64,000 bases of DNA from Dryocosmus kuriphilus (Eukaryota; Arthropoda; Insecta; Hymenoptera; Cynipidae). The notes beneath the pieces were generated by a model. The model was not told the DNA's origin. It was given only the letters and a program-made list of their open reading frames with translations, and did not search any database. Each line of letters starts with the position of its first letter. Position 1 is the stretch's first letter. The position numbers and the translations under genes are program-made. Shown in pieces: positions 44,835-56,055 of the stretch. The stretch is from contig CM076193.1 of the NCBI GenBank assembly GCA_038277395.1, positions 90,535,583 to 90,599,582 on the forward strand, in the 5' to 3' direction.

Positions 44835-45669
44835 GGTGTTTCGAGTTTCCGCGAAGTGTTCTATTAAAAATCATTAAGATTAAAATAGTTGCTATTGAGA
44901 TAAAAAGGCACGAAACGGAAAATAAGATATTATAATTATTCTTCAAATTAAATATTGTTGACGAAAAAGATCTTATTCTAGATGGTAAGTCTATAGGAAC
45001 TAATGAAAATTCCAAAAACAGAAAATATTTGTATCCTATATTTTAAAATGTAGTACATTCCTTTTTTTTTATTTCTTTTATGTTGTATTATTAATAATTG
45101 TATTTTAAGAAAAGTTATATTAAATTTTATAATATTTTATAAAGATGTACACTTTAAATTCACTTTCATCGTTATATTTATACTGAACGAAAATGAGATA
45201 TGAAAGAATATATGCATATAACTACATTGAAACTGTACTACATTAACCTTATTCCCAATTGTAAGAATATTTAAAATTCATCATCATTTTCTTTTTCTTA
45301 TTTTTGTAAAATTTATTTTATCCTAATTGACTATTTCAAATAGTTTTAATATATATATATATATATATGTCCTTTTATATAAATGGGTGGTAAAGAATAG
45401 AAGGGGTGCAGAAATATCTTATTTTGAGTAAAGATTAGATCTATATGTATCCATAAGTTAGATAAGTCACGTACCTTTGGGGTCCAGAAATCATAAAGTA
45501 GTATAATGTAAACACTTCCAACAATTTAATGGGGATTCGAGCATGAGTAGTCTCGTAAATTAACTCTCGGAACTTGACACCTGGAAACTGGGAAAAAGTA
45601 AACAAAACTCGCGAACATGGATGACTCATTACGAAAAGGCTGTCTACATCATGTAGCAGCTTTTTAATT
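44835..45669 (+). other. Gypsy-2 3' untranslated stretch
   Basis: AT-rich, no gene seen; contains a short TA run at about 45351-45367. The equally non-coding 43344-44120 separates pol from the extra ORF. Confidence 0.5.
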
Positions 45670-45680
45670 AGGCGGGGAGG
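45670..45680 (+). other. Polypurine tract of Gypsy-2
   Basis: AGGCGGGGAGG lies directly before the 3' LTR and is purine apart from one C. Confidence 0.7.
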
Positions 45681-46761
45681 TGTAACGATACAGGTTTTGA
45701 GGTTATCTCGAAACCTGGTATCGACTAGCGAGGTATCGATTCGATATATCGAATGGTCGATGTTGTGATCGATGTTGTTCAAATTCAAATTATAATTTAT
45801 AGTTCCACTAATTATTATAACTTAAGAATTAAAAGGAAAATAATAATGGACAAGTTAGGAAAAATATTCATTGTTTGATGCTCTCTCACTCTCTCTGTCT
45901 TGAAAATGATTAGAAAGGAAAAGGATTATAGGTTTAATTTAGTGTTAGAAATATACTACGACGTAATAGACTACAACGCAAAAAGAAATAGGTACGACGT
46001 AATAGATTACCACGCAAAAGAAGTAGGTTAGATTCTTAACCATGAGTCATAGTATTATTTTTAGTAACAGAACGTGCCTTAGAGCAACTTTTGACAGGAA
46101 ACCGAATTATAAACATCCGTCGCAATTTGAACTTTGGACTGAAATTGTTTACTTATGTTAATCAGCGAATTAGTCATACTGCGTCTTAAATCTAGTAGGC
46201 GGAGCCATGCGACCTAATTTCCAATTGGTAAAATGACTATTAAATTCCATAAGAGCAGCAAAATGGTTGGTTGGAAGGTTAAAGTGGGGGATTACTCCGC
46301 CCAAAACCAAGTTAATAAAAAGGCGCGCATAACGGAAAAACGTCAGATTTTGCAGCTCCGTAACCGCATTAATAATATTAAACCTGCGACACTTTGTATT
46401 GTATTATTGAGTCTTCAGATTTGAATACCTCTGAACGAGTTTGGGCTTAGGCGATTCGTCAGAGTTATCGGGAACTAAATGACAATTATAATTCAGACTG
46501 TTCATTAAACGTGAAACGGGACGCCGCGTTCTAAATTTAGAAACAATTATTAATTTAAGGATCCAAAACAATGCTGGTGATGTTTAATAAATACATTGTT
46601 AACTATTGACGGATAAATTCTGTGTTATTCATTTTCAAATAAATTCCCTTCAAATGGTTTTCGTTTCAACGAATCAACGGCAACAACGATCCCATTTCTG
46701 ATGTCCAATCAACGACGAGAGAACTATCCACAGGAAAGTGAGGTGAAAATCGGGCATTACA
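45681..46761 (+). repeat. 3' LTR of Gypsy-2
   Basis: 1,081 bp, same length as the 5' LTR with eight substitutions, followed by the TTACG target copy. Confidence 0.95.
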
Positions 46762-46909
46762 TTACGTCTGACTGGAAACTTTCAGTGCGCATGCGTCAAT
46801 ATCGAAACATACCTCACATAACCTATTTTTCTTGTTGTGGGTCGTAGTCGCCGTCACCGTGTTTAGTTTTAATTTTTAAATGTAAGAGTCCTATTATAAT
46901 AAAGAAAAA

Positions 46910-47321
46910 ATGTGTCGAGGGAGTACGCCTAAAGGCAAACTGTGGGAGGAATTGTCTTATAAACTCGTAAAAAACGAAAAAGGGAAAAATGCTGCTTTGC
47001 GCACGATTTGTAATAGTATAATTCACAACACTGCAGAATTTAAGTTAGAAATACACCGGTAAGTGTTTATAGGAAAATAATTTTACAAATTTGATAAACA
47101 TAGCATGTGTCGAAGATGTAAAGGCAGTAATTAAAAACAATATTATTTTCAGGAGAAAGTGTTTACTGGTAGTGGCAGAAGCAGATTGGGTTGACATGGA
47201 GGTTGATAAAACCCAAAACTCAAAAATGAGTTTATCGTCGCAAGTTACATCTACTGATCCACTTGAACAAAACCAGGCTGTGATTCTAAATTTAAATGAA
47301 GAATTTTTAAACAATAATACC
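46910..47321 (+). pseudogene. BED-finger gene fragment, first Cys changed
   Basis: Exon 46910-47058 (GTAAGT donor) joins 47153-47321 (TTTTCAG acceptor, GTAAGT donor) in phase 2, giving about 106 residues with no stop. The N terminus has KLWEELSYKLVKNEKGK, the Trp and spacing of a BED finger. Then ALRTICNSI ... FKLEIHRRKC supplies the second Cys and the His-x3-Cys end. The first Cys of the Cys-x2-Cys pair is Arg (CGC, one base from TGC). The rest is Ser/Asp/Gln-rich linker. Such fingers sit at the start of hAT transposases and of domesticated ZBED genes. No later exon is found before the convergent fragment at 48072-48553. Confidence 0.45.
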
Positions 47322-48010
47322 GTAAGTATTATTATTAAGGTAATACCGTAAGTATTATTATTAAGGTATATATGTACATATATGTATTTAATTTAAGAAT
47401 TAATATTCTGCTTATATGTGGTGTTCTTTCATGCAAGTTTATCACTTTCGATAACATGTTTTCGGATGGACGACTTTCAAGAATTTCAAGAAATATTTAG
47501 ATTCGACAACAGAGAATTGAATAGCGCAACTAAAAAAAAATATCCCTAAAGCTTCATCGAATTTGGATAAGCTTTCCTTTGTTCCAAAATTTGGCGGTTC
47601 TGGAGCACATGCCTGCAGTTGGCTTTTTTTTGTCTGAGAGTTCATATTTGACTAATGTCCTTTTTCTTGACTTGCGATGATAGGAGGTGGTTCTGGTTCT
47701 GGTTCAGCGTTGTTAATTTGCATCTGGGAATGTCTAAAAAGGATAAAATATTAAAGTAAATTTTAAAATTTTCTTATGTTTTAATTTTGGAAAATTTTTA
47801 TTTAAAAATATAAAAAAAATTATCTGCAGTATCTCGCTTATCATATTTTTCTGCATTTAAAAAACGCTTCTTTATTTTATTTTAATATTTTAATTACTTT
47901 AATTTTAAAACTTCGAAGGAAAACTAACTTATTAACTTATTACAATAGAAAAATATTCTTAATATGTTCGTTAACAAAATATAAGAATAAGAAATCTAAG
48001 AAGGTCTTAC
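47322..48010. other. Non-coding between the two BED fragments
   Basis: AT-rich; a 21-base unit with CCGTAAGTATTATTATTAAG is duplicated at about 47320-47366. Apart from the possible small minus exon at 47652-47723 nothing coding is supported. Confidence 0.4.
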
Positions 48011-48071
48011 TTGGCTTTTCTCATTAGTTAGTCTAGAGCTAGAACTAGAAGCGCCTTCTGGTCGACTTTCA

Positions 48072-48553
48072 TTATCGGCAATATTTTTTCGAATTTTCAT
48101 CTCGAGTGATATATATTTTGCACACATTCCTGTCGAAATAGTGATTATAAACAGAAGTTAGTAATTCATTAATGACATCAATATTATTATAATAATATCT
48201 GTTAGAATTTACAGGTTGAAAATTCAGAATATTTTTAAAATTGTAAATATAATTTGTATGAATAAATATTATATTTTTATGTATAAATATAATACCTCCG
48301 ACATAAGTTACATTAACATGCAATAAACATTAATTTATAAATAATTAACTTTTCTGAGTCTCGAGTTCTGGAGTTTAATTCACAAAAATTATATTACATT
48401 CACTTTATACAAAGAAAATAATATAATATTTAATCTTTGTTCACATACCTGTGACCCAAAAGGCGTTTGTATCCAATGTCGCGTAATAAATTATTGCAAA
48501 ATAAACATTCAGCTGCAAACTGATGCTGGTTATTCACTTTTATCTTGATACGC
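48072..48553 (-). pseudogene. BED-finger gene fragment, minus strand
   Basis: On the minus strand exon 48553-48449 (TTTTAG acceptor, GTATGT donor) joins exon 48129-48072 (CGACAG acceptor) in phase 2. The product has AAECLFCNNLL then KRLLGHRNVCK: Cys-x2-Cys and His-x3-Cys, a complete BED finger, then stops at TAA 48072. Its last exon overlaps a second frame (48100-48011, GTAAGA donor) that could splice to 47723-47652 (Ser- and Pro-Glu-rich, ends TAG). That suggests a frame break in the final part. Upstream exons are not found before mariner at 48649. The finger closely resembles the relic at 147-270. Confidence 0.45.
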
Positions 48554-48648
48554 CTAAAATATATTTAAAAAGTGAGGTTATGTACTTGTTAACATGGTCT
48601 GTCATCTTGAAAAGTCACTTACAGGAGTTTTCTACTGTTTTCGACGTA

Positions 48649-49972
48649 CGAGGGCCTACCCAAAAGAAACCGAACTACTTTTGTACAAAGTTATTATTTT
48701 GATTTTTCTACAAAAAACATTTAATCTCCTTCAAAGTACTCTCCATTGGAGACAATACACTTATCTAATCTTTTATTCCATTGTTCGAAACGTTTTTTAA
48801 ATTCCTCTTTTGTGATGCTTGACAGCGCCTCCGTCGTTTTTTCCTTCACTTCAGCTACGTCCGCAAAACGCTTTCCTTTCATGTCCCTTTTCATTCGGGG
48901 GAATAAAAAAAAGTCACAGGGGGCTAAATCGGGTGAATAGGGTGGGTGAGGAACAGTGGCCATGCTATTTTTGGTCAAAAATCGGCGCACAGAAAGAGCT
49001 GTGTGAGCAGGGGCGTTGTCGTGGTGGAAAAACCAGTCCCCCGACTGCCACAAATCAGGCCTTTTCCGTCGTAAACTGTTGCGCAATCTTTTTCAAGACT
49101 TCCAGGTAAAATGCCTGATTAACTGTCTGACCCGGTGGAACAAATTCTGAATGGACGACTCCTCTCACATCGAAAAAACAAATGAGCATCGTCTTAATGT
49201 TTGACCTCACCTGACGAGCTTTTTTAGGGCGAGGCGAATTTTGAGTCTTCCATTGACTTGACTGTTGCTTAGTTTCAGGATCGTATCCATAACACCACGA
49301 TTCGTCACCTGTTATGACCTTGGAAAAAAAGTTTGGATCATTTTGGAATTCCTCCTTCAAAGCAGAGCATGCTTGCACGCGGCCTTGTTTTTGCTCTGCA
49401 GTCAGCAGTCGAGGAACAAATTTTGCAGCCACCCATCTCATCCCCAAATCTTCACTTAGAATTCTCTCTACTGAACTCCAACTCACGCCAGATTTCTCCA
49501 CAACTTCTTCGATGGTCCTTCGTCGATCTTCCAGGATGATTTCACGAATTTTTTCAACATTTTCGTCGGTTCGGGCCGTCGAAGGACGTCCAGAGCGAGG
49601 TTGGTCGTCAATTGACATTTCCCCACTTTTAAAACGAGAAAACCACTCGAACACTTGAGTTTTTCCCATAGCATCATCCTTGTAGGCCGTTTTTAACATT
49701 TGAAGAGTTTCTGTGCCCGTTTTCCCGAGCAGGAAGCAAAACCTCACGTTGGCACGCTGATCACGAAAATCAACCATCACAAAAAACGACGAGCGCGCAA
49801 AGCAACAGTCACAAAAAAAATTACACACACCAAATGCAACCTTACACAGTGATAGCAGTTGGCATACTAACTGGTGAAAAGTGCCTCTACACGCACCTAC
49901 CGGCAAAAACCCGGTACTACAACAACTCCGCTCCCCACAACATCAGTTTGGTTTCTTTTGAGTAGGCCCTCG
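48649..49972 (-). mobile_element. mariner transposon
   Basis: 1,324 bp with inverted ends CGAGGGCCTACCCAAAAGAA (48649) and TTCTTTTGAGTAGGCCCTCG (ending 49972). Both sides carry the TA target duplication (48647-48648, 49973-49974). It encodes one transposase on the minus strand with a single frame break. Length, TA target and D,D34D motif are all standard for mariner. Confidence 0.96.
48721..49777 (-). pseudogene. mariner transposase, one frame break
   Basis: Starts at ATG 49777 (MVDFRDQRANVRFCFLLGK) and ends at TAA 48721, about 351 residues. The N-terminal part has the HTH region with KTQVFEWFSRFKSG and SGRPSTARTDENVEKI, then SWSSVERIL. Catalytic Asp residues: VITGDESW, FHHDNAPAH and YSPDLAPCDFF, with 34 residues between the last two. 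The frame changes at the T run 49089-49093 (five A in sense), just before the second Asp; removing one base would keep the frame. The catalytic residues are otherwise present, so this is a young copy or an assembly error. Open sequence upstream of 49777 to 49906 is out of the family and crosses the 5' UTR. Confidence 0.93.
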
Positions 49973-50049
49973 TATATTACGTCAAAACGTATTATACGTA
50001 GAAAACCTCGAGTGACGCGTCACTGCACAACCCTGGAGTCCACTTTTAA

Positions 50050-51589
50050 GGCCATGTAAAAGGCGGGTCACGTGACCCAGCTAGTCCTGAATTTCGTTTG
50101 TCCCGACTCATGTCCAAACGAAATAAAGTATCGCTCTGAAAGTTTGGAAAATGAAAGAGGAGGCAGTAACGTTGCAGCCTCTACTTTGTTTCGTTGGAAA
50201 TTCGGAAAAAAAATTTTTGAAGGAAAATAAAACTAGAAGTATTACAGGTATTCTTTTGTCCCAACTCATGTCCGCACGGAATAATAAATTGCTTTGAAAA
50301 TTTGGCACAATAAATACAAGGCACTAAGGATGGAGCGTCTGGTCCTAAATACTTACAATTGTAGAAAATTTTTTTGTTTTAAGTAAAAAACTTGCAGTAA
50401 TACCGATTACCCACCGTGTTGTAGAACGTGATTGCAGGACACTGCACGCGATTTTCAATTTTGGAATGTAGCACTTTCGAGAATATTATCCATGAAACTT
50501 GGAACGAAAAAACACAAACATTTATCACGAACATTGTACGCAAAAATTACAAGCAATAATATTTTCACTTGTAATGCAGCAAAGAAACTTTGGTTATTAA
50601 ATTATCAACTGGTATAACAAGCCCGGCCGCCTATCGGAGCATTTGGAGAACTTCCGCTGGCCGTGAATAATTTGGGTAATGCAGTGCAAGAGTTTGATTC
50701 ACATATAGCATAAAGCACAAAATGAGATGTGGAGTTCAAAAAATGAAAAATTAAATACTAAAAGAAGAACGAAGTTTCAGCTGGTCCTGGATATGTTTAT
50801 AATTGTAAAAAATATTTTGAAAAAAAATCAAAAAATTTGCCTGCATTACCGACCGCACATCTTGAAACGGAAGCAATGAAATAACAGATATGAGCGACAT
50901 GACTAAGGTTCGTATGTGCCACATAAAAAATACTAAAAATATTTTAAAACCGAGTTTCATCGAGTTTTGTGCTTATACTGAAACCTTTTTACATTTTAGT
51001 TTGTCACGTTGGTCATTTTTAATTTTATTTTGAGGTTAGATTCGGATTTCGTAACCTCAAAAGCCTTGCGAAAGTAAGTTTCATGGGTTTTTCATGCTAA
51101 TACAATCGCATGTTTGAACTTTTTAATTTTGAGATTATTCTCGGATTCGATGAACTCGAAAACGTTATAAAACCAAGTTTCATTCAAATCGCAACATGCG
51201 ATTACAATTTTGATTTCCGACAATGTGATGGAAACTTTCAGACTTGTTACCGTGTTTCTGACAATTTTGATCCCAAATAAAAAAGCACCCCTGGCGCCAC
51301 CTGCAGCCTTAAAAAAAATCAATAATAGCTTACCAACAGCGATATTGCTTCTTTACCGACGGAGTAGGAACGTGTACCTAGTGCAAAGTGCATCCGTTGC
51401 TATTTATTATTTTTTATAATAAACTCTTATTGCTCCCCGAATTCACGCTTTGCCACACACTGTTCTTTTATATTTATTAATATTTTCCCAAATTTTTTCC
51501 GCATTATTTTAAGTTTTATTTTTAAATACGAGGCAAAAAATATCGATCTCAGGAGTGGCTTGGTCACGTGACCCACCTTTTACATGGCC
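50050..51589. mobile_element. TTAA-flanked TIR element, non-autonomous
   Basis: 1,540 bp. GGCCATGTAAAAGGCGGGTC at the left is mirrored at the right by GACCCACCTTTTACATGGCC, with GTCACGTGACC next in both. TTAA lies directly outside each end (50046-50049, 51590-51593), the target used by piggyBac-like and Kolobok-type elements. No transposase; internal open frames are short and unrecognised. Confidence 0.8.
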
Positions 51590-51653
51590 TTAAAAGAAAT
51601 AAGATAATAGTTTTAGTTTAAGCAGCGGTGTAGCCAGGATTTTTCTTTGGGGC

Positions 51654-51678
51654 GGGGGGGGGGGGGGGGGGGGGGGGG
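51654..51678. repeat. Poly-G run near the hAT end
   Basis: Twenty-five G in a row just inside the hAT terminus GTAGCCAGGATTTTTC; G-rich termini are common in this hAT group. The length is probably uncertain in assembly. Confidence 0.85.
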
Positions 51679-51944
51679 CTTGAGTATAAGCACAAAGTGG
51701 GAGAATTGACAAAGAGTGTGGGAAAAAGTAACTGAAGAATGAAAATACTTATTACGTAATATGATAAAAGCAATAAAAAATTAGTAGAATTAAACCAATA
51801 TTTATTATAACAATATATAGCACAATGATATATACATAGTATACTACAGCATCGATAGAAAGAAGCTTTTCAACGATGGACATATACGTTAAATGTGGAC
51901 TTGTGATTATCTTGCATTTTAAAGGGTGATCCTGCGCGTTTTTT

Positions 51945-53070
51945 TTTTTTTTTTTTGCGAACGTGTCTATTACCCGTTCTACATTTATTTTTATTTCACG
52001 ATAAATAGACATTAATGCTAACCCATTTAGTCGCTTTTCACCGGTACGATTGCGAAGATATGTTTGCAGTCTTTTAATCGCTGAAAAGCTTTTTCGACAG
52101 ATGCTGTAGTCACAAGAAGAGTTGCCAATAATTTTAACAGTATATACATATTAGGGTAAAATTTTTGTCGCAACATCTTAAAGCATCGATAGCATATTCG
52201 GGTAATTCTTTGCTTTGCTTTTTCCACTTATAAACCCACATTTCCCACTCCGACTCTAACCTTCTAATGATTGAACAAGGATCAAAGTCGCTTTGGTAAA
52301 ATTCAGTTGCCTGTTTTATGTCCTGGAAGCATGCTCTAAGACGGTAAACAGGAAGAATACACTGAAGCGCGATAATCCTACTTTTATGTACTATAATGTG
52401 CTCGCTTAGAGATTGAATTATCTCATCTAAATATGGTATAAATAACGTTCTTCTGCAGTATTCCTCAGGTGTTTGTGAGGGGTAGTTTTCTCTATGCCGT
52501 TGCGTTCCAACGGTTCGCGGAACTGATGAATTAACTCCTACATCCGCGCTAACATCTGAAACTTTTTTAGATCGTTTTTAAAACTTCGGCTTTTCTTAAT
52601 TCCTGAAACTTTCCGAGAACGATTTCTACATGTGTAATTGCGTTACTTAAATCGACGAATTTACTTTGTAAGTAAACAGATAAAGTGTGAGTTAAGCTCA
52701 GCACCTTTTCCGAGACCTGTAAAGTAATTATAAATTGAAAATTACAAAGCCTACTGTGCAAGCAACTTACTTTGTCAGAGCTATCTTTTTTTTCCTCGAC
52801 GGTAACTTATATAAAGCCTTTACGAGTGGAATGAAAGAATTCGAAAAAATATTCACTCCAGCTGTCCAACGCGTATCGCAATATTTTATTAAACCGGACA
52901 AATTTTTGATTTTTCAAACTATTATTATTAACATACGGCGAATGGACCTCGTTTTCCGTTGGTTGGTTTGATTTTCGGTGTTGGTAGCTTGATTCGGTTG
53001 GACGTTTGCGTGTTATCACGTGATTCAATTGTAATTGATTTTTTAGAATCTCGCTTCGCATATTCCAAGT
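51945..53070 (-). pseudogene. hAT transposase, C-terminal half with dimerisation domain
   Basis: Read from 53070 downwards in shifting frames. It holds a DTRWTAG motif (about 52880), VSEKVLSLTHTLSVYLQSKF (about 52700), TLFIPYLDEIIQSLSEH, then SEWEMWVYKWK and LLKLLATLLVTTASVEK, the hAT C-terminal dimerisation motif (52080-52140). After a frame change it ends RLNGLALMSIYREI near 51990. Several frame changes and stops show it is dead. The order of motifs is exactly that of P52rIPK/ZMYM6-like hAT proteins. Confidence 0.8.
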
Positions 53071-53079
53071 TTCTCTTAA

Positions 53080-53909
53080 GAGGGTAGTCTGGTAACTGAC
53101 ACTTTTTTAAAAGCTGTTTTCGGGATTTTTCTTATAAAAAAATAAAATGCAGTCATTTCAAATTTTTTATATTTTATTATCGATATCTATAAATGTACAA
53201 AAAAATTTTTTTACAATATTTTAAAAAAATGTTTTTTACGGCCAAAGTGAGCACCTCAGAAAAAAGGTATGTAGCTGGCTCGGGTGATTGCGGCACTTCA
53301 GGGCATCGGAAACAAAGCTTGTAATTCTGTCCTGGTCTAGGATTTTTCATACTGAGAGAAAATAACAAAATGGCGGATTTCTAAAAAAAAAGTCACATTT
53401 TTTCTCGGAAATCGGGTTATAAATCGGAAAATAATGAACGGAAAAAAAAAGATCGTAGCCCACGACATAGACACTAATGTCTAAAACAGCCTGTTAAAAT
53501 CTCAGCCTGATCGGTTTAATAGAATATTTTTAATTACCCGGGCCGACTGAAAAAACGTTGTTTTGAGAAAAACGCGTTTAAAATTTTAGCGACAGATTTT
53601 TTCTAGAAAATTCATACTTACACTAAACGTCTATGGCTGGTGCATACAGCAAACCTTCCGTTTCCTCATAATCATCATGCTCAGCAGATAAAAAGGCATA
53701 AGGCACAAAGATATGTTGCTTATTATTGTTTATTGCTTATTATTGGCTTACAGCGCGCAACTATCAAGCGCTCTCAACTATGTGCTGTAGCTTCGTGAAT
53801 CTTTCATATTTCAGTCCAAAATTTGTACCATACACTCAATATATTATAATTTCGAAACATGTAAGAAAAAAAATTCGATTTTTTGAAGCTCAGTTACCAG
53901 ACTACCCCC
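53080..53909. mobile_element. TTAA-flanked MITE inside the hAT
   Basis: 830 bp. GGGTAGTCTGGTAACTG near the left end and CAGTTACCAGACTACCC at the right end are inverted; TTAA lies on each side (53076-53079, 53910-53913). Non-coding. Joining the flanks restores one continuous stretch of the hAT region. TIR sequence differs from that of 50050-51589, so it is a different family with the same target. Confidence 0.82.
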
Positions 53910-54536
53910 TTAACGAATCGAAATTGTTGCGTACCAACCCTAGTAAAAATTCCTCTTAAAATACCCTTAAAATCCTCATAGGTTGCGGAATTTAAGGTTT
54001 TGTATGATTTTTGAAAGAGGGTTTTGTTCCATGTTTCAAAGAGGCTTTAATGTGGATCTTATGAGGTTGAAATTTGATCCTACAGGGACGTAAGAGTAAA
54101 CTAAGGGGACTTTCTCTTCGCTTATTCGGTGCTTCTACGAGGTTTCTATGTGCGTTTAATAGGTTTATAAGTGAATCTAATTCGGGGTGAATTCGGCTTC
54201 TAATATGATCCTAGGAGGTATGTAAGTGGATATTATACGAGCCTCCGCTAGTACCCAATTTAATGTCGAAGACGGATTTTAATGAAATATACATCTACTA
54301 AAATAAGCGACCACGTAAATAATTATTGTCAACAAGATTATTAATAAAATAGTAACTGAAATGAGTCTTCTGTATCTAGATATTTCTACTTGTTAACGAA
54401 AAAAAATTGGCTTTTAATTATTATTATTGCTTAATCATTTTTTTATTTATATAAAATTAGACTAGATAGCTACAGCAACCACTTAAACGTGTACTCGAAT
54501 TTTTAACGCTATTTAAAAATCGGAAACGCTGCGGTG

Positions 54537-54616
54537 GGATTCGAACCTAACTACGGCCTACTTAAGATCCAACCGAACGCATCATATAATTCCCTAACGA
54601 CTAAGCATCTCGGCTA
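54537..54616 (-). repeat. tRNA-like / SINE-head stretch
   Basis: On the minus strand TAGCCGAGATGC (54616-54605) resembles a pol III box A, and GGTTCGAATCC (54547-54537) is a perfect box B. About 57 bases lie between, more than in any normal tRNA, including those with a long arm. It is therefore probably a SINE head or old Leu/Ser-type tRNA copy, not a working tRNA. Confidence 0.45.
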
Positions 54617-54761
54617 TCAAACCGCTTGAGTGTCCGTAACAAAATCCAAAGTAAGACGCTTTCCTGCATTGGGCAAGGGTACGTAGAGTGAAAACTCCTA
54701 GTAATTCTTTTCTTTTCGAAATTTTATATATAAAGATAAAAGTTCTCTATAGATCATTTTA

Positions 54762-55155
54762 GAACGACAATTCTATACTTAGTCGCATTTTTGGCAGTAA
54801 AGGCAGTCCTCGTAAACTCCTATTAGGTTCACTTAGAAAAATCTAAGGAAATTTAATTTTGATGACGTTTAAGTTCCCCTTAGATCCTTTTCGAACGACA
54901 ATTCTATACTTGTCGCATTTTTGGCACTAAAGGCAGTCCTCTTAAATTCCTATTAGGTTCACTTAGAAAAATTTAAGGAAATTTAATTTTGATGGACGCT
55001 TACGTTCCCCTCAGATTCTTTTAGAACGACAATTTTGTACTTAGTCGCATTTCGCAGTAAAATCAGTCCTCTTAAAGCCTCCACTTAGAAAAATTTCGTG
55101 TAAAATAGTATCGCGGATTAACGTCCGTTTAAGATCCCCTTAGATTCTCTTAGAA
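54762..55155. repeat. 131-bp tandem repeat, three copies
   Basis: Units start at GAACGACAATT at 54762, 54893 and 55024. Each has AGTCGCATTT, AAAGGCAGTCCTC or similar, TTCACTTAGAAAAAT. The third unit is degraded. Confidence 0.8.
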
Positions 55156-55487
55156 TAATTTCCGCTTAAACATTCCTCATAAATCCCTATTAGATTCACT
55201 TAAGGAGACGTTAGGAAAGTAATGTTGGTTTCCAATTCCACTTCGGTTCCTCATACAAGCTATTACAAACATTTCACGAAATTAACAGTATATCCCGAAT
55301 CCCCTTAAGAACGCTTTACAACCAATTACGTTCCACGAACCCTCTTCAAATCCACTTAAACCTTTAACGGTAATCTCAGATGTTTCTAAATAGATTGTAA
55401 TGATACCTAAGAGGTATTTTTACTAGGGAACGTTTACTTAAATCCACCTTTTAAAGTTGAATTCAAGCAATGGTTGGTACAGTGAGT

Positions 55488-56053
55488 TTACAACGCGAAA
55501 TGATATTTCTTACTAATTAAGGCTTGAACAACTTGAAATTCACCACTCATAGCCGCTGCTCTATCGTATCCCTGTTCTCGCATGAGTTTAAAATCTATAC
55601 CGAGGGGTTTAAGAGTTTCTTTCAAAATATTTGACAACCCCTCTCCAGTGAGAAAATCTTCGCGCAACACCATTATACCTCCTCGACGACGTACCAAGCG
55701 CACAAAGAAAACTGTTCAATGTTTTCAATGTCACGAGTTTCATCTGCTAAAATAGCGTAACATCTGGCTTTCACAATGCGCTTTATAATTTTATCTTGAA
55801 TATATTACCCACATAATTAAATAATTTCATTTTGAATCTGCGGACTGGTGTACATTGCATTATTTCCCGAAAACGCAGTGTGGTACCACTTAATTGTACG
55901 TCACCATTTTTGGCGCGATAACGAAGAAGGGGTCTAAAATTACCATCATTGTGATCAGGTTCTTCTAGCGATAAGCGACCAGAGTCAACGTGACCCCGTA
56001 AGGCAATTTCTTGACGCCCGCAGAATATTACAGTTTCAACTATACCTAACAAT
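55488..56053 (-). pseudogene. hAT transposase, DUF4371 middle part
   Basis: Minus strand, two main frames. 56052 downwards: GIVETVIFCGRQEIALRGH, DSGRLSLEEPDHNDGNFRPL, then after a frame change AILADETRD-type sequence near 55750; 55703 downwards: REDFLTGEGLSNILKETLKPL and REQGYDRAAAMSGEFQ. These are the DUF4371 signatures, with the catalytic Asp expected in LADET. A TAA follows KYHFAL where Tyr is usual, then THCTNHCLN. The N-terminal part lies beyond the inserted Penelope-like element. Confidence 0.85.
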
Positions 56054-56055
56054 TT

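Larger units (their letters stand above)
35971..46761 (+). mobile_element. Ty3/Gypsy LTR retrotransposon, full length (Gypsy-2)
   Basis: 10,791 bp with TG...CA LTRs and the 5-bp target duplication TTACG (35966-35970 and 46762-46766); 6 bp is possible if the LTR ends one base earlier. Order: LTR, primer site, leader, gag, protease-RT-RH-integrase in one frame, an extra 237-aa ORF, LTR. It is related to Gypsy-1 across pol. The LTRs are equal in length and differ at eight bases, so it is older than Gypsy-1 but still young. Breaks: an in-frame TGA in gag (38605) and an in-frame TAA in the protease region (39465). Confidence 0.95.
53938..55428. mobile_element. TIR element of CCC...GGG type inside the hAT
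   Basis: 1,491 bp. CCCTAGTAAAAATTCCTCTT at the left and AAGAGGTATTTTTACTAGGG at the right are inverted with one mismatch. AA lies next to both ends. No coding region. It contains a tRNA-like stretch and a 131-bp tandem repeat (separate entries). On the hAT reading it interrupts the transposase just after THCTNHCLN. Confidence 0.75.

Noticed and set aside
49778..49906. N-terminal extension of the mariner transposase with many Cys
   Set aside because: It starts at a non-ATG codon in the 5' UTR; the family start MVDFRDQR matches ATG 49777.
54537..54616. A functional tRNA gene
   Set aside because: Boxes A and B are too far apart for any tRNA and no acceptor stem can be paired around them.
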